The notes under the pieces were generated by a model that worked only from the letters and a program-made list of their open reading frames with translations, searched no databases and had not been told where the DNA came from. From DASYQD01 sp036005845 (GTDB lineage Bacteria; Acidobacteriota; Thermoanaerobaculia; Multivoradales; JAIOJS01): a stretch of 64,000 bases of DNA. The DNA is taken from positions 90,973 to 154,972 of the forward strand of contig DASYQD010000127.1 in NCBI GenBank assembly GCA_036005845.1. Reading direction: 5' to 3'. Of this stretch, positions 27,385-37,100 are shown in pieces (positions within the stretch are counted from its first letter, which is position 1; the number at the start of each line of letters is the position of its first letter). Made by a program: the position numbers and the translations under genes.

Positions 27385-28146
27385 TCAGGCGTCCTCGCGC
27401 CGGCCCGCGAGGAAGTGGCCGAGCAGCACGTCGTCGCTCGCTTGCGCCTCTTGCCAGGTGCCGACGAAGCGGAAACGTCCCTCTTCGAGGAAGGCGAGGC
27501 GGCTCGCCACCGTCTGCGCGAGGTGGAGGTCGTGGGTCACCACCACGGTGGTGGTGTGGGCGCGGTCACGGGCGGTGGCGATGGTGTGCGCGATGCTGTC
27601 CGCGGTCATCGGATCCAGGCCCGTGGTGGGCTCGTCAAAGAGTAGCACCTCGGGTTGGAGCACCAGCGAGCGCGCGAGCGCCACGCGCTTGCGCATGCCG
27701 CCGGAGAGCGCGGCGGGCATCTTGTCCTCGATGCCAGGGAGCTCGACCACCTCCAGCACCTCGTGCACCTTCGCTGCCACCTCGTCGCGGCCGAGCTTGG
27801 TGTGCGCGCGAAGCGGGAAGGCGACGTTATCGGCGACGTTCATCGAGTCGAAGAGGGCGCCGCTCTGGAACAGCATGCCGATGCGCTTGCGCAGCGGAAA
27901 GAGGTCGCGCTCGGAGAGGGTGCAGAGGTCGGCGCCGCCGAAGACGACGCTGCCGGCGTCCGGCCGCTCGAGACCGTTGAGCTGCCGCAGCGTGACGCTC
28001 TTGCCGGTGCCCGAGCGGCCGAGGATCACCAGGCACTCGCCGGGGAAGACGTCGAAGTCGAGGCCGTCGAGGACGCGCTTCGCTCCGTAGCTCTTGGTGA
28101 GACCGCGGACGCGGAAAACAGGTTCGGAGGCGGCGGCTTCGGCCAT
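27385..28146 (-). CDS. MlaF-type ABC transporter ATP-binding protein
   Basis: A 253-residue ABC ATPase with Walker A G-R-S-G-T-G-K-S, signature A-L-S-G-G-M-R-K-R and Walker B V-L-L-F-D-E-P-T-T-G-L. The Met-Arg-Lys-Arg ending of the signature motif is characteristic of the MlaF/Ttg2A branch. It energises the MlaE permease encoded 3 bases upstream and works with the MCE protein encoded directly downstream. Confidence 0.92.
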   Translation of the reverse strand: MAEAAASEPVFRVRGLTKSYGAKRVLDGLDFDVFPGECLVILGRSGTGKSVTLRQLNGLERPDAGSVVFGGADLCTLSERDLFPLRKRIGMLFQSGALFDSMNVADNVAFPLRAHTKLGRDEVAAKVHEVLEVVELPGIEDKMPAALSGGMRKRVALARSLVLQPEVLLFDEPTTGLDPMTADSIAHTIATARDRAHTTTVVVTHDLHLAQTVASRLAFLEEGRFRFVGTWQEAQASDDVLLGHFLAGRREDA

Positions 28147-28149
28147 CGC

Positions 28150-28935
28150 TCAAAAGATCAGGTGGAAGAGTTGGGTGAGGAAGAAATCCGAGACGAGCAC
28201 GAACATGGCGCCGGTGACGACGGTGACGGTGGTGGCGCGGCCGACGCCGTCGGCGCCTCCGGTCACCCGCAGGCCATTGCGGCAGGCGACGATGGCGAGG
28301 AAGTAACCGAAAACGAACGCCTTGCCGAGGCTGCTCCAGACGTCCTCGAGCGTCAGCGAGGTGAGCACGTCGTTCATGTAGAAGCCGGCGGGCAGGTCGA
28401 GCACGGTGATGCCGATGAAGAGGCCGCCGATGATGCCCACCGCGTCGCCGAGCAGCGTCAGCATCGGCAGCATCAGCATCGTCGCCAGCACGCGCGGCAG
28501 CACCAGCCGCCGCACCGGGTCGACGGCGAGCGAGCGCAGGGCGTCGATCTGCTCCGACACCTTCATCGTCCCCAGCTCGGCGGTCATGCCGGCGCCGATG
28601 CGGCCGCCGACGACGAGCGCCACCAGCACCGGGCCCAGCTCGCGCACCAGCGATTTCCCCACCACCGTACCGATGTAGTACTTGACGCCGATCTGCGGCA
28701 GCGAGTACGCCGTCTGCAGCGCCAGCACCATGCCCGTAAAGAGCGTCGTCACGTAGGTGACGCCGAGCGAGCGGTAGCCGACGTGCTCCATCTGCTCGAT
28801 CCACGCCCGCCACTCCCAGGGCGCGCGGGCGAGGGCGGCAACGGTGCGGCCGGTCAGGAAGGCGAGGTCGCCGGCGACGATCACCGGCTGCGCCAGGGTC
28901 CTCTCGCTGCGTTCGGCCAAGCTCTCGGCGCTCAC
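28150..28935 (-). CDS. MlaE-type ABC transporter permease
   Basis: A protein of about 261 residues with five or six membrane helices and the MlaE/YrbE hallmarks: V-G-x-R-S-L, Q-T-A-Y near helix 2, R-E-L-G-P-V-L-V-A-L and G-R-I-G-A-G-M-T-A-E-L-G-T-M-K-V-S-E-Q-I-D-A-L. The GTG at 28935 overlaps the stop of the small membrane-protein gene (GTGA); a GTG 15 bases earlier is an alternative. It forms the inner-membrane channel of the lipid-transport system. Confidence 0.91.
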   Translation of the reverse strand: MSAESLAERSERTLAQPVIVAGDLAFLTGRTVAALARAPWEWRAWIEQMEHVGYRSLGVTYVTTLFTGMVLALQTAYSLPQIGVKYYIGTVVGKSLVRELGPVLVALVVGGRIGAGMTAELGTMKVSEQIDALRSLAVDPVRRLVLPRVLATMLMLPMLTLLGDAVGIIGGLFIGITVLDLPAGFYMNDVLTSLTLEDVWSSLGKAFVFGYFLAIVACRNGLRVTGGADGVGRATTVTVVTGAMFVLVSDFFLTQLFHLIF

Positions 28936-29333
28936 CGCTGCGCCTTCCACAGCACACCGTGGACCAGCCCGAAGGCGAGGTCGGCTGCGGCGAGCGGCCA
29001 GAGCCCGCCGAGCTCGGGGCGCTGCAGCGCGCCGAGCCCGAGCGCCACGGCGCCGGCGCAGCGGCCAATCGACGCCACCACCACGACGGCGCTGTAGCGC
29101 CGCGGGTCCTCCGCCGCCACCAGGTAGAGCACGGCGAGCATCGACAGCAGCACCGCCAGGAGCCAGAGGTAGAAGCGCTCCGGCAGCGGCAGCGCCAAGA
29201 GCCGGGCCGGCACCTGCGGCGCCAGGACCATCAGCGCCGCGAAGCCGAGGTCGTAGAGCGCGCCGAGGACGAGGCTCACGCGCAGCAAGCGGAGGTAGAA
29301 GAAGCGGTCCTTCACCGTAGAATCCGCGCGCAC
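28932..29333 (-). CDS. Small four-helix membrane protein, unknown
   Basis: A protein of about 133 residues with four hydrophobic stretches (around residues 16-38, 53-73, 80-100 and 110-128) and no recognised motif. It is the first gene of the mla operon by position and overlaps mlaE by 4 bases, so it may assist that transporter or simply share its promoter. The GTG at 29333 and another at 29315 are both possible starts. It is divergent from the acyltransferase gene. Confidence 0.65.
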   Translation of the reverse strand: MRADSTVKDRFFYLRLLRVSLVLGALYDLGFAALMVLAPQVPARLLALPLPERFYLWLLAVLLSMLAVLYLVAAEDPRRYSAVVVVASIGRCAGAVALGLGALQRPELGGLWPLAAADLAFGLVHGVLWKAQR

Positions 29334-29346
29334 GCCATCGGCCGAG

Positions 29347-30162
29347 ATGCTATCCGAGAGTCAGGATCGCGACCCGCTGCGCTTCCTGTTGAGCCTCGTC
29401 TTCACGGTCACCGGCAACCTCTACCTCGTCCTCGGCACCACCTTCTTCGCCGTCGTGTCGGTGTCGATGGGCTGGATTCCGCTGCCGCACGGCGGCCGCT
29501 TGTGGTTCGTCTTCGCGCGCTGGTGGAGCCGCCTCCTGCTGTGGAGCTCGGGCGTGCTCGTGCGCGTCGAGCAGCTGGCGCCGCTCGAGCGCGAGCGGGT
29601 GTATGTCTTCCTCTCCAACCATCAGAGCCTCTTCGACATCCCGGTGCTCCTGGCGACGTTGCCGCAGCCGGCGCGCTTCCTCGCCAAGCGCGAGCTGTTC
29701 AATATCCCCGTCTTCGGCTGGTCGCTCAGGGTCGGCGGCTTCATCCCCGTCGACCGCGGCGGCAAGAGCGCCGGCGAGAGCTTCCGCGCCGCCGCCGAAC
29801 GCGTGCGCCGCGGCGGCTCGGTGCTGCTCTTCCCGGAAGAGACGCGCTCGCCCGACGGCCGCCTGCTGCCCTTCAAGCGCGGCGGCTTCCTGCTGGCGCA
29901 GAAGGCCGGCCTGCCGATGGTGCCCGTCGGCATTCGCGGCACCCTTGGCGTGCGCCCGCGCAGCTCCTACCGCATCCATCCGGGACGCGCAGTCGTGCGC
30001 TACGGCGAGCCCCTGCCGCCGCCGGGCAGCGGCCGCGGCGGCAGCGCGGCAACGATCGCGCAGGTGCGCGCGAAGATCGCGGAGCTGGCCGGAGTGGAAG
30101 CTCCCGCCGAAGCAGCGTCGGAGGGCCGCGACACGGGTGGTAACGTAAGCGGCTCCGAATAG
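29347..30162 (+). CDS. 1-acyl-sn-glycerol-3-phosphate acyltransferase (PlsC family)
   Basis: A 271-residue membrane acyltransferase with hydrophobic N-terminal helices. Its catalytic motif is N-H-Q-S-L-F-D (H-x4-D) near residue 92, followed by the substrate-binding F-P-E-E-T-R-S near 160. The V-P-V-G-I-R-G motif is also present. It should acylate lysophosphatidic acid in phospholipid synthesis. It is divergent from the lipid-transport operon, which fits a shared envelope-lipid theme. The C-terminal 30 residues are hydrophilic and variable. Confidence 0.88.
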   Translation: MLSESQDRDPLRFLLSLVFTVTGNLYLVLGTTFFAVVSVSMGWIPLPHGGRLWFVFARWWSRLLLWSSGVLVRVEQLAPLERERVYVFLSNHQSLFDIPVLLATLPQPARFLAKRELFNIPVFGWSLRVGGFIPVDRGGKSAGESFRAAAERVRRGGSVLLFPEETRSPDGRLLPFKRGGFLLAQKAGLPMVPVGIRGTLGVRPRSSYRIHPGRAVVRYGEPLPPPGSGRGGSAATIAQVRAKIAELAGVEAPAEAASEGRDTGGNVSGSE

Positions 30163-30200
30163 CGCGGCCAGTGGCTCGCCGCGGCCGGCAAACAACCCTC

Positions 30201-31286
30201 ATGGCCAACGATCTCGAAGCGCGCGTCTGGGACATCCTGCGCGGCATCCGCTTTCCCGGCATGAGCCGCGACATCGTCTCCTTCGGCTTCGTCGACAAGG
30301 TGAGCGTCGATGCGGGCGCCGTGCGGGTGGCGCTGGCCATCGTCACCGGCAACGCCGAGGCGGCGCGACAGGTGCGCGCGCAGGCGGAGGCCGCGATCGC
30401 GGCGCTGCCAGGGGCGCGCGCGGTCGAGGTCGAGCTCAAGCTGTCGGTGCCGCCGCCGCGGCACGAAGCGGCGCAGCAGGCGGTCGCGCGCGATCCGCGG
30501 CTCATTCCCGAGGTGACGCACGTGGTTGCCGTCGCCTCCGGCAAGGGCGGCGTCGGCAAGTCGACGGTGGCCGCCAACCTCGCCGTGGCGCTGGCGCGGC
30601 TCGGCTACCGCACGGGGCTCCTCGACGCCGACATCTACGGCCCGTCGGTGCCGACGATGTTCGGCATCCACGAGCGCCCGCGCGTCGTCGGCGAGCACGT
30701 CGTCCCCTTCGAGCGCTACGGCGTCAAGCTGATGTCGCTCGGCTTCGTCGTCGACGCTGATCAGCCGGTGATCTGGCGCGGGCCGATGGTGATGAAGGCG
30801 CTCGAGCAGCTCCTCGGCGACGTCGACTGGGGCGCCCTCGACTTCCTCGTCGCCGACTTCCCGCCCGGCACCGGCGACGCGCAGCTGACCATGGCGCAGA
30901 AGATCCCCATGGCCGGCGCCGTGGTGGTGACGACGCCGCAGGACGTGGCCCTGATCGACGCGCGCAAGGGCCTGGCGATGTTCCGCAAGCTCAACGTGCC
31001 GGTGCTCGGCATCGTCGAGAACATGGCCACTTTCGTCTGCCCGCACTGCGGCGAGACGACCGACGTCTTCAAACGCGGCGGCGGCGAGCGCACCGCGAAG
31101 GAGCTCGACACCGACTTCCTCGGCCGCATCCCGCTCGACGGCGCGATCGTCGAGGGCGGCGACGCCGGCGTGCCGATCGTCGTCGGGCAACCGGACGGGC
31201 CGCACGCGAAAGCGTTCGTGGCGCTCGCCGAAGCCGTGGCCGCGGCCGCGGAGCGCCACACGCGGCAGCCGATGAGCATCGTGTGA
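30201..31286 (+). CDS. Mrp/NBP35-type iron-sulfur cluster carrier ATPase
   Basis: A 361-residue P-loop protein. An N-terminal DUF59/FeS-assembly domain (residues 1-85) is followed by the deviant Walker A S-G-K-G-G-V-G-K-S-T-V, D-A-D-I-Y-G-P-S-V-P and P-P-G-T-G-D. The C-P-H-C-G pair late in the sequence is the cluster-binding C-x-x-C of Mrp proteins. It should carry iron-sulfur clusters to target proteins. The ATG at 30201 is chosen over a GTG at 30171 because it begins the conserved domain. Confidence 0.9.
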   Translation: MANDLEARVWDILRGIRFPGMSRDIVSFGFVDKVSVDAGAVRVALAIVTGNAEAARQVRAQAEAAIAALPGARAVEVELKLSVPPPRHEAAQQAVARDPRLIPEVTHVVAVASGKGGVGKSTVAANLAVALARLGYRTGLLDADIYGPSVPTMFGIHERPRVVGEHVVPFERYGVKLMSLGFVVDADQPVIWRGPMVMKALEQLLGDVDWGALDFLVADFPPGTGDAQLTMAQKIPMAGAVVVTTPQDVALIDARKGLAMFRKLNVPVLGIVENMATFVCPHCGETTDVFKRGGGERTAKELDTDFLGRIPLDGAIVEGGDAGVPIVVGQPDGPHAKAFVALAEAVAAAAERHTRQPMSIV

Positions 31287-31329
31287 GCCGCTCGGTCGAG
31301 GTGCGAGCGGCGAGCGAAGCTGGTCGGCT

Positions 31330-32004
31330 GTGACCCTGGCGATCGTCGCCGATGCCCACTTGGACGGTCCGGGCGGCGAGGCCGGGCCGCTGATCGCGCA
31401 ACTTCGTGCGCTTCCCGAAAAGGGATGCGAACGGCTGCTGCTGCTGGGCGATCTCTTCCAGGCCTGGGTGGGCTTCCCGCAGTTCGAGCCGCCGGGGCTC
31501 GGCGAGCTGCTCGCCGTCGTCGCCGGCCTGCGCGCGCGCGGCATTCGCGTCGACTATCTCGAAGGCAACCGCGACTTCTTCCTCGCCAAGAGCGCCTACG
31601 CCACTTTTTTCGACTTCGTCGGCGACGAGATCGCCTTCGACCACGGCGGCGTGCGCTATCTCGCGGTGCACGGCGACGGGCTCGACGACAAGGACGTGCA
31701 GTACCGGCTCTGGCGGCGTGCCACCAAATCGTTTCCCGTGCGATTGGCGATGCGGTATCTACCGGCGCGGCTCGCGCGCCGTCTTGTAGACTCCACCGAG
31801 CGCAAGCTGGCGCAGACCAACTTCAAGCATCGGCTGGCGATCCCGACCGCCGCCATCGATCGCTTCGCGGCGCGGCGGCTGGCCGCGGGGCACGACGTGC
31901 TGCTCCTCGGCCACTTCCACGAGGAGCGGCGGTGGCGGGTGCCAGGAGGCGAAGTCTGGTTGCTGCCGGCGTGGTTCCAGACCCGGCAACTGCAGCTCAT
32001 TTGA
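31330..32004 (+). CDS. lpxH: UDP-2,3-diacylglucosamine diphosphatase LpxH-like metallophosphoesterase
   Basis: A 224-residue calcineurin-like phosphoesterase with D-A-H-L-D, G-D-L-F-Q-A-W, E-G-N-R-D-F-F and G-H-F-H metal ligands. The L-E-G-N-R-D-F and H-G-D-G-L-D-D patterns are typical of LpxH, which cleaves UDP-diacylglucosamine to lipid X in lipid A synthesis. Its presence argues for a lipopolysaccharide-bearing outer membrane. It starts with GTG, 43 bases after mrp. A related phosphoesterase of the same fold cannot be fully excluded. Confidence 0.8.
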   Translation: MTLAIVADAHLDGPGGEAGPLIAQLRALPEKGCERLLLLGDLFQAWVGFPQFEPPGLGELLAVVAGLRARGIRVDYLEGNRDFFLAKSAYATFFDFVGDEIAFDHGGVRYLAVHGDGLDDKDVQYRLWRRATKSFPVRLAMRYLPARLARRLVDSTERKLAQTNFKHRLAIPTAAIDRFAARRLAAGHDVLLLGHFHEERRWRVPGGEVWLLPAWFQTRQLQLI

Positions 32005-32040
32005 TCGAGTCGGCTCGTCTGATTTGGCAATTCGCTCGAC

Positions 32041-32802
32041 ATGCGCGTCACCCTGCTCGGCACCGGCACCTCCACCGGCGTGCCCGTCATCGGCTGCCGC
32101 TGCGCGGTGTGCACGTCGAGCGACCCGCGCAACACGCGGCTGCGGCCGGGCGTGCGCCTCGAGCTGCCGGGCGGCACGGCGATCGTCGACACGCCCACGG
32201 ACCTGCGCCAGCAGGCGCTCACCTACGATCTCGACCGCGTCGACGCCGTGCTCTACACCCACGGCCATGCCGACCACATCCTCGGCCTCGACGAGCTGCG
32301 CGTGTTCAACTTCCGGCAAGGTGCGACGATCCCCTGCTACGGGCCCGCTTCGGCGATGAGTGCCATCGGCCGCACCTTCGCCTACGCCTTCGAGGAAGGG
32401 CAGGAGGGCGGCGGCAAGCCGAGGATCGAGCTGCTGGCGATCGACGACGCGCCGTTTCGATTGCTCGGCGCCGACGTGCTGCCGGTGCCGGTCAAGCACG
32501 GCCAGCTGGAGGTCTTCGGCTACCGGCTGGGCCCGTTCGCCTACGTCACCGACGTGAGCTTCATCCCCGAGGAGAGCTTCGCGCGGCTCGCCGGCGTCGA
32601 GGTGCTGGTGCTCGGCGCGCTGCGCTTCCGGCCGCACACCACGCACTTCTCGATCCCCGAAGCGATCGTCGCCGCGCAGCGCATCGGCGCGCGGCGAACG
32701 CTCTTCACCCACCTGGCGCACGACGTCGACCACACCGACCCCGGCGAGCTGCCGCCGGGCATCGAGCTCGCCCATGACGGTCTCGTCTTCGATTTCGACT
32801 GA
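32041..32802 (+). CDS. MBL-fold metallo-hydrolase, PhnP-like
   Basis: A 253-residue metallo-beta-lactamase fold protein. It starts L-L-G-T-G-T-S-T-G-V-P, carries a Cys pair in G-C-R-C-A-V-C and the metal motif T-H-G-H-A-D-H, with later T-D-V-S and H-L-A-H-D ligands. The layout follows PhnP-type cyclic phosphodiesterases (and RNase Z relatives). It overlaps aroA by 29 bases. No phosphonate genes are nearby, so the role may be general phosphodiester or nucleotide repair. Confidence 0.84.
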   Translation: MRVTLLGTGTSTGVPVIGCRCAVCTSSDPRNTRLRPGVRLELPGGTAIVDTPTDLRQQALTYDLDRVDAVLYTHGHADHILGLDELRVFNFRQGATIPCYGPASAMSAIGRTFAYAFEEGQEGGGKPRIELLAIDDAPFRLLGADVLPVPVKHGQLEVFGYRLGPFAYVTDVSFIPEESFARLAGVEVLVLGALRFRPHTTHFSIPEAIVAAQRIGARRTLFTHLAHDVDHTDPGELPPGIELAHDGLVFDFD

Positions 32803-34111
32803 GCCGCCTGGACCACAGGAGGTGCGGCCGGGAGTCGTGCGCGGCCGGCTGCGCGTGCCGGCGAGCAAGAGCGTCAGCCACCGCGTGCTGGCGCTGTCGT
32901 TGCTCGGCAACGCGCCGGTCGAGGTGCGTAACCTGCTGCGCGCCGAGGACACGGAACTGTTCCTGAACGTGCTGCGCAAGCTCGGCTGGACGGTGGATGA
33001 GCAGCGAGCGAGCGGCGAGGGCGTCGACCGCGTGCGCCTGACGCCGGGCGCGGCGCCCCGCGAGGCGACGCTCGCATGCGGCAACGCCGGCACGCTGGCG
33101 CGGTTCCTCGTTGCGCTGGCGGCGACGGTGCCGGGGGAATGGACGATCGACGGCTCGCCGCGTCTGCGCAAACGGCCCGTGGCGCCGCTGGTCGACTCGC
33201 TCGGCGAGCTCGGCGTGCAAGTGCGCTGGCGCGGCCGCGAAGGCTATCCGCCGCTCACCGTGATCGGCGGCACGCTGCGCGGCGGTGAGACGACGATCGA
33301 CGCCGGCGAGTCGAGCCAGTACGTGTCGGCATTGCTGCTCGCCGCGCTGTCGGCCCGCGAGCCGACGCTGGTTCGCGTCAGCAGTCTCACCTCGGCGCCG
33401 TACGTGGACGTGACGTTGGAAACCATCGCGCAGTGGGGCGGAGCGGTGGAGAGGCGCGAGGAGGGCTTCCTCGTCACGCCGGGCCTGACACCTCGCGACG
33501 GCGCGGAGGTCGAAGGCGACTTCTCCGCCGCCGCCTATCCGGCCGCGGCGGCGGCGCTCACCAACGGCGAGGTGACGCTGAGCGGTCTTTCGTCGCGATC
33601 GGCGCAGGGAGACCGCGGCTTCGTCGACCTCCTGCGCACCATGGGCGCGGATCCCGCGTGGCAAGGCGACGAGCTGCGCGTCCGCGGCAGCGGGATGCTG
33701 AGTGCCGTCGACGTCGACCTCTCGACGATGCCCGACCAGGTGCCGACGCTCGCGGCGCTGGCGCCGTTCGCGCTCGGCGCGACGACGATTCGCAACGTGC
33801 CGCACCTGCGCATCAAGGAGAGCGATCGGCTCGCGGCAATGGCGCGCGAGCTGCGCCGGGCGGGCGCCGAAGTCGAGGAGCTCGCCGACGGTCTCGTCAT
33901 CCCCGGCGTGTGGGCGAATGCCTCGATCAGCGAGCTGCCGCGCAATCCCGTGACGGTAGATCCGCACGGCGACCACCGCATCGCCATGAGCATGGCGCTG
34001 GTGGGCTTGCGGCGGCCGGCGTTGCGCATCGCGAATCCGCAAGTGGTGGCGAAGTCCTATCCGCGTTTTTGGGATGATCTCGCGACGCTGAGACGCCAGG
34101 TGCCGACTTGA
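32774..34111 (+). CDS. aroA: 3-phosphoshikimate 1-carboxyvinyltransferase (EPSP synthase)
   Basis: A 445-residue shikimate-pathway enzyme with S-K-S-V-S-H-R near the start, the L-A-C-G-N-A-G-T-L-A-R-F substrate loop and D-H-R-I-A-M-S near the C-terminus. The A-C-G-N-A-G-T loop (in place of L-G-N-A-G-T/A) should be compared with class I and II enzymes. It joins phosphoenolpyruvate to shikimate-3-phosphate for aromatic amino-acid synthesis. Its stop overlaps the TTG start of a large sigma-54 regulator. Confidence 0.93.
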   Translation: MTVSSSISTEPPGPQEVRPGVVRGRLRVPASKSVSHRVLALSLLGNAPVEVRNLLRAEDTELFLNVLRKLGWTVDEQRASGEGVDRVRLTPGAAPREATLACGNAGTLARFLVALAATVPGEWTIDGSPRLRKRPVAPLVDSLGELGVQVRWRGREGYPPLTVIGGTLRGGETTIDAGESSQYVSALLLAALSAREPTLVRVSSLTSAPYVDVTLETIAQWGGAVERREEGFLVTPGLTPRDGAEVEGDFSAAAYPAAAAALTNGEVTLSGLSSRSAQGDRGFVDLLRTMGADPAWQGDELRVRGSGMLSAVDVDLSTMPDQVPTLAALAPFALGATTIRNVPHLRIKESDRLAAMARELRRAGAEVEELADGLVIPGVWANASISELPRNPVTVDPHGDHRIAMSMALVGLRRPALRIANPQVVAKSYPRFWDDLATLRRQVPT

Positions 34112-37100
34112 CGAGGGCTGCGGGCCGGCTGCTCCACCCAGCGCTCGCGCCGGCGCGCGGGGCGCGGCTCGCCAAGGCGGAGCTGGGCGATCGGCAACGC
34201 GTCGCCGTGTTGCTGCAGGCGGCGGCGCTGTTGTCGCACCTGCGCCGGGCCGGCTGGCGGCTCGCCGGCGATCTGCGCACCACCTGCGTCGGCGATGACG
34301 ATCTTCTCTGCGGCGTCGTCGCCGAGCCGGGCAGCGCCGAGGATTGGGGCGCGCCGTTGCGCACGGTGTTCGCGGCCCTCTTCGGCGAGGCGGGCGAGGT
34401 AGGGCGCGGTCCCGGCCGGCGGGCAGCGCGCGAGTTGCGCGCCCTGTGGGCCGGCGAGCTGGTGCCGCTCCATCCCGACCGGGCCGTTGCCGACGTGCTC
34501 GCCGCGGCGCCGTTCCTCTGGGAGTCGCCGTTTGCGGGCGCGCGTCGCGCTCTCGCGGCCGGCTGGACGCAGGGCGAAGCGGTGCAGCCCTGGCTCGCCG
34601 GTCCCGACGGCGCGACACGCCGGATGCTGGCGAAGGCGCGCACGGTGGCCGAGCTGGAGGAGCTGCTCGCGCAGGACGGAGCTCGCGAGCTGTGGGGCGA
34701 GCGCCGAAGCAAGCGGCGTCTCTCGAAGCCAGCGAGTCTTCAAGGCGATGCCGATCGAGTCCCCGCGTCCGCGGCTCCCCGCGAGTCGCGGCTCGCCGCG
34801 AGCGACCCGCTCGCCGCCGCGCAATCCCTGCTGGCCGGCGGCCGTTACGACGAAGCGCTCGAGCGCGTCGCCGGCGACGACAGCATCGCCGCGAGACTGA
34901 TCGCCGCCTGGTGCCTCCATCACCTCGGCCGCGGCGGGGCGACGCGCCGTGTCGTCGCGCAGCTCGTCACCGAACGTCTCGATCCGGCGGAGGAGATCGC
35001 GCTCGCCGACCTCGCGGTTCGCGTGACGCTCGAAGAGGGTGACCTCGACGACGCGCGCGCGTGGGTGGAGCGCGCTGCCAAGGCGGCCGGCGCGAAGCAC
35101 GCCTGGCGCGCCGCGCTGCTCGCCGGCGCGGTTGCCGCCGTGGCCCAGGAGCCCGCGGCGCTCGACGCCGCTCTGGAGCGCGCGCGCCCGGCCGCGGACG
35201 ACGAGCGGCACGCGTGGCGCTGGTATCGCCTGCAGGCCTTGCGCGCCGCGCTCGCCGGCGGCCCCCGTTCTCCAGATGGTCCAGAAGCGGCCGCCGGCCC
35301 TATCGAGGCGCTGCGCCGCTGCCGACGCTTCGTGGCACCCGCCGACGCCGCCCTGCTGTGGGACGACGTGGCGATGGCGCGGCTGCGCCACGGCGAGCTC
35401 TTCGCCGCCGAGCGCGCCGCCGCTCACGCGGTGCGGCTGCTGCGCCACGGCGGCGGCCGCCAGCGCCGCCGCGCGATGCGCCGCCTGGTCGAAGCGCGCC
35501 TGCGCCGCGGGCGCCTGGTCGGCGTCGACGAAGCGCTCGAGCAGATCCGCGCCGAGGCGCGGTTGGCGGACGGCGCGCGCCGCCGCTCTTCGGCGCTCGC
35601 CGACGCCTCGTCCCGCGTCCGCATCGAGCTGGTGCGCGGGCGCCCGGGCGCCGCGTTCCAGATCGCCGATGCGGCGCTACCCGCCGTCGACGGTCCGCGT
35701 CGCGCCGAGCTCGCGATCCTCGCCGCCCGTGCCCTCGGCTGGCTCGGCCGCGCCGAGGAAGCTCGCCGGCTGCTCGACGGGCACGGCGCCGACGCCGAGC
35801 GCGTGCTCGAGCGCGAGGAGCTGCCGGCGCTGTGGGCGCACGCCGGCGATCGCGAGCGCGCCCTCGCCGCCGCGAGCGGACCGCTGCAACATCTGTGGGA
35901 GTCGGTGCTCGCGGGCGCGCACCCATCGCGCGGCCGCTGGGCCGACCTCGATTTGCTGGAGTCGTACCGCGCCGCGCGTCTCGTCTACGATTTCGAACGC
36001 ATCACGCCCGGTCTCGTGCCGGTGTCGCGCGTGCGGCGCGCCATCGCCACGCTGCGCCGCCTAGCCGCCAACGAGCTCGCGGCGCAGCTCGAGGGCCGCC
36101 TCACCGGACCGTGGGACGCGCTCTCCGCACACCTGGCCGAGAGCACGCACGACGAGGACGGCCTCTTCCGCCTCTTCGCCGCGGCCGGCTGCGAGCGCGC
36201 CTTCCTCGCCATGCGCACGCGTGCCGGCGAGCAGGTGCTGCTGGCCGGCCCCGGCGGCGACGAGGAGCTGGTGGCGCCGCTCGGCGACGGCCACCTCGTG
36301 CTGCGCGCGCCGCGGCTCGACCCGGTGGTCAAGACGCTGTTTCGCTTGCTGCTCAAGCAGCTCCCCGCGATGCGCGCCGCCACCGCCGGCCAGCCGGTGC
36401 CCGGAATCGTCGGCGAGAGCCCGGCACTGCTCTCCGCGCTCGCCCGCCTGCCGCGGCTGGCGCAGGGCGAGGTGCCGATCATCGTCCTCGGCGAGTCGGG
36501 CACCGGCAAGGAGCTGGTGGCGCGGCAGGTCCACCGTCTCTCGCCGCGCGCCAACGGTCCTTTCCTGCCCATCAACTGCGCCGCGCTCTCCGAGAGCCTG
36601 CTGCTCGAAGACCTCTTCGGCCACGCCAAGGGCGCCTTCACCGGCGCCGACCGCGACCGCGCCGGCATCTTCGAGACGGCGCGCGGCGGCACCGTGTTCC
36701 TCGACGAGATCGGCGACCTGCCGCTGGCCGCGCAAGGCAAGCTGCTGCGCGTGCTGCAGGAGAAGGAAGTGCGGCGGCTCGGCGAATCGACGCCACGCAA
36801 CGTCGACGTGCGCGTCGTCGCCGCCACCCACCGCGACCTCGCCGAGATGGTGCGCGACAAGAGCTTCCGCGAAGACCTGTACTACCGGCTGCGCGTCGCC
36901 GTCGTCGAGCTGCCGCCGCTGCGCGAGCGCGGCGGCGACGTGGTGCTGCTCGCCGAACACTTCCTCGCCCGCACCAGCCGCGGCAAGCGGCCATGCCGGC
37001 TGGCGCGCCCGGCGCGCGAGCGGCTCCTCACCCACCGCTGGCCGGGCAACGTACGCGAGCTCGAGAACGTGCTCGAGGTGGCGGCGGCGCTCGCCGAGGG

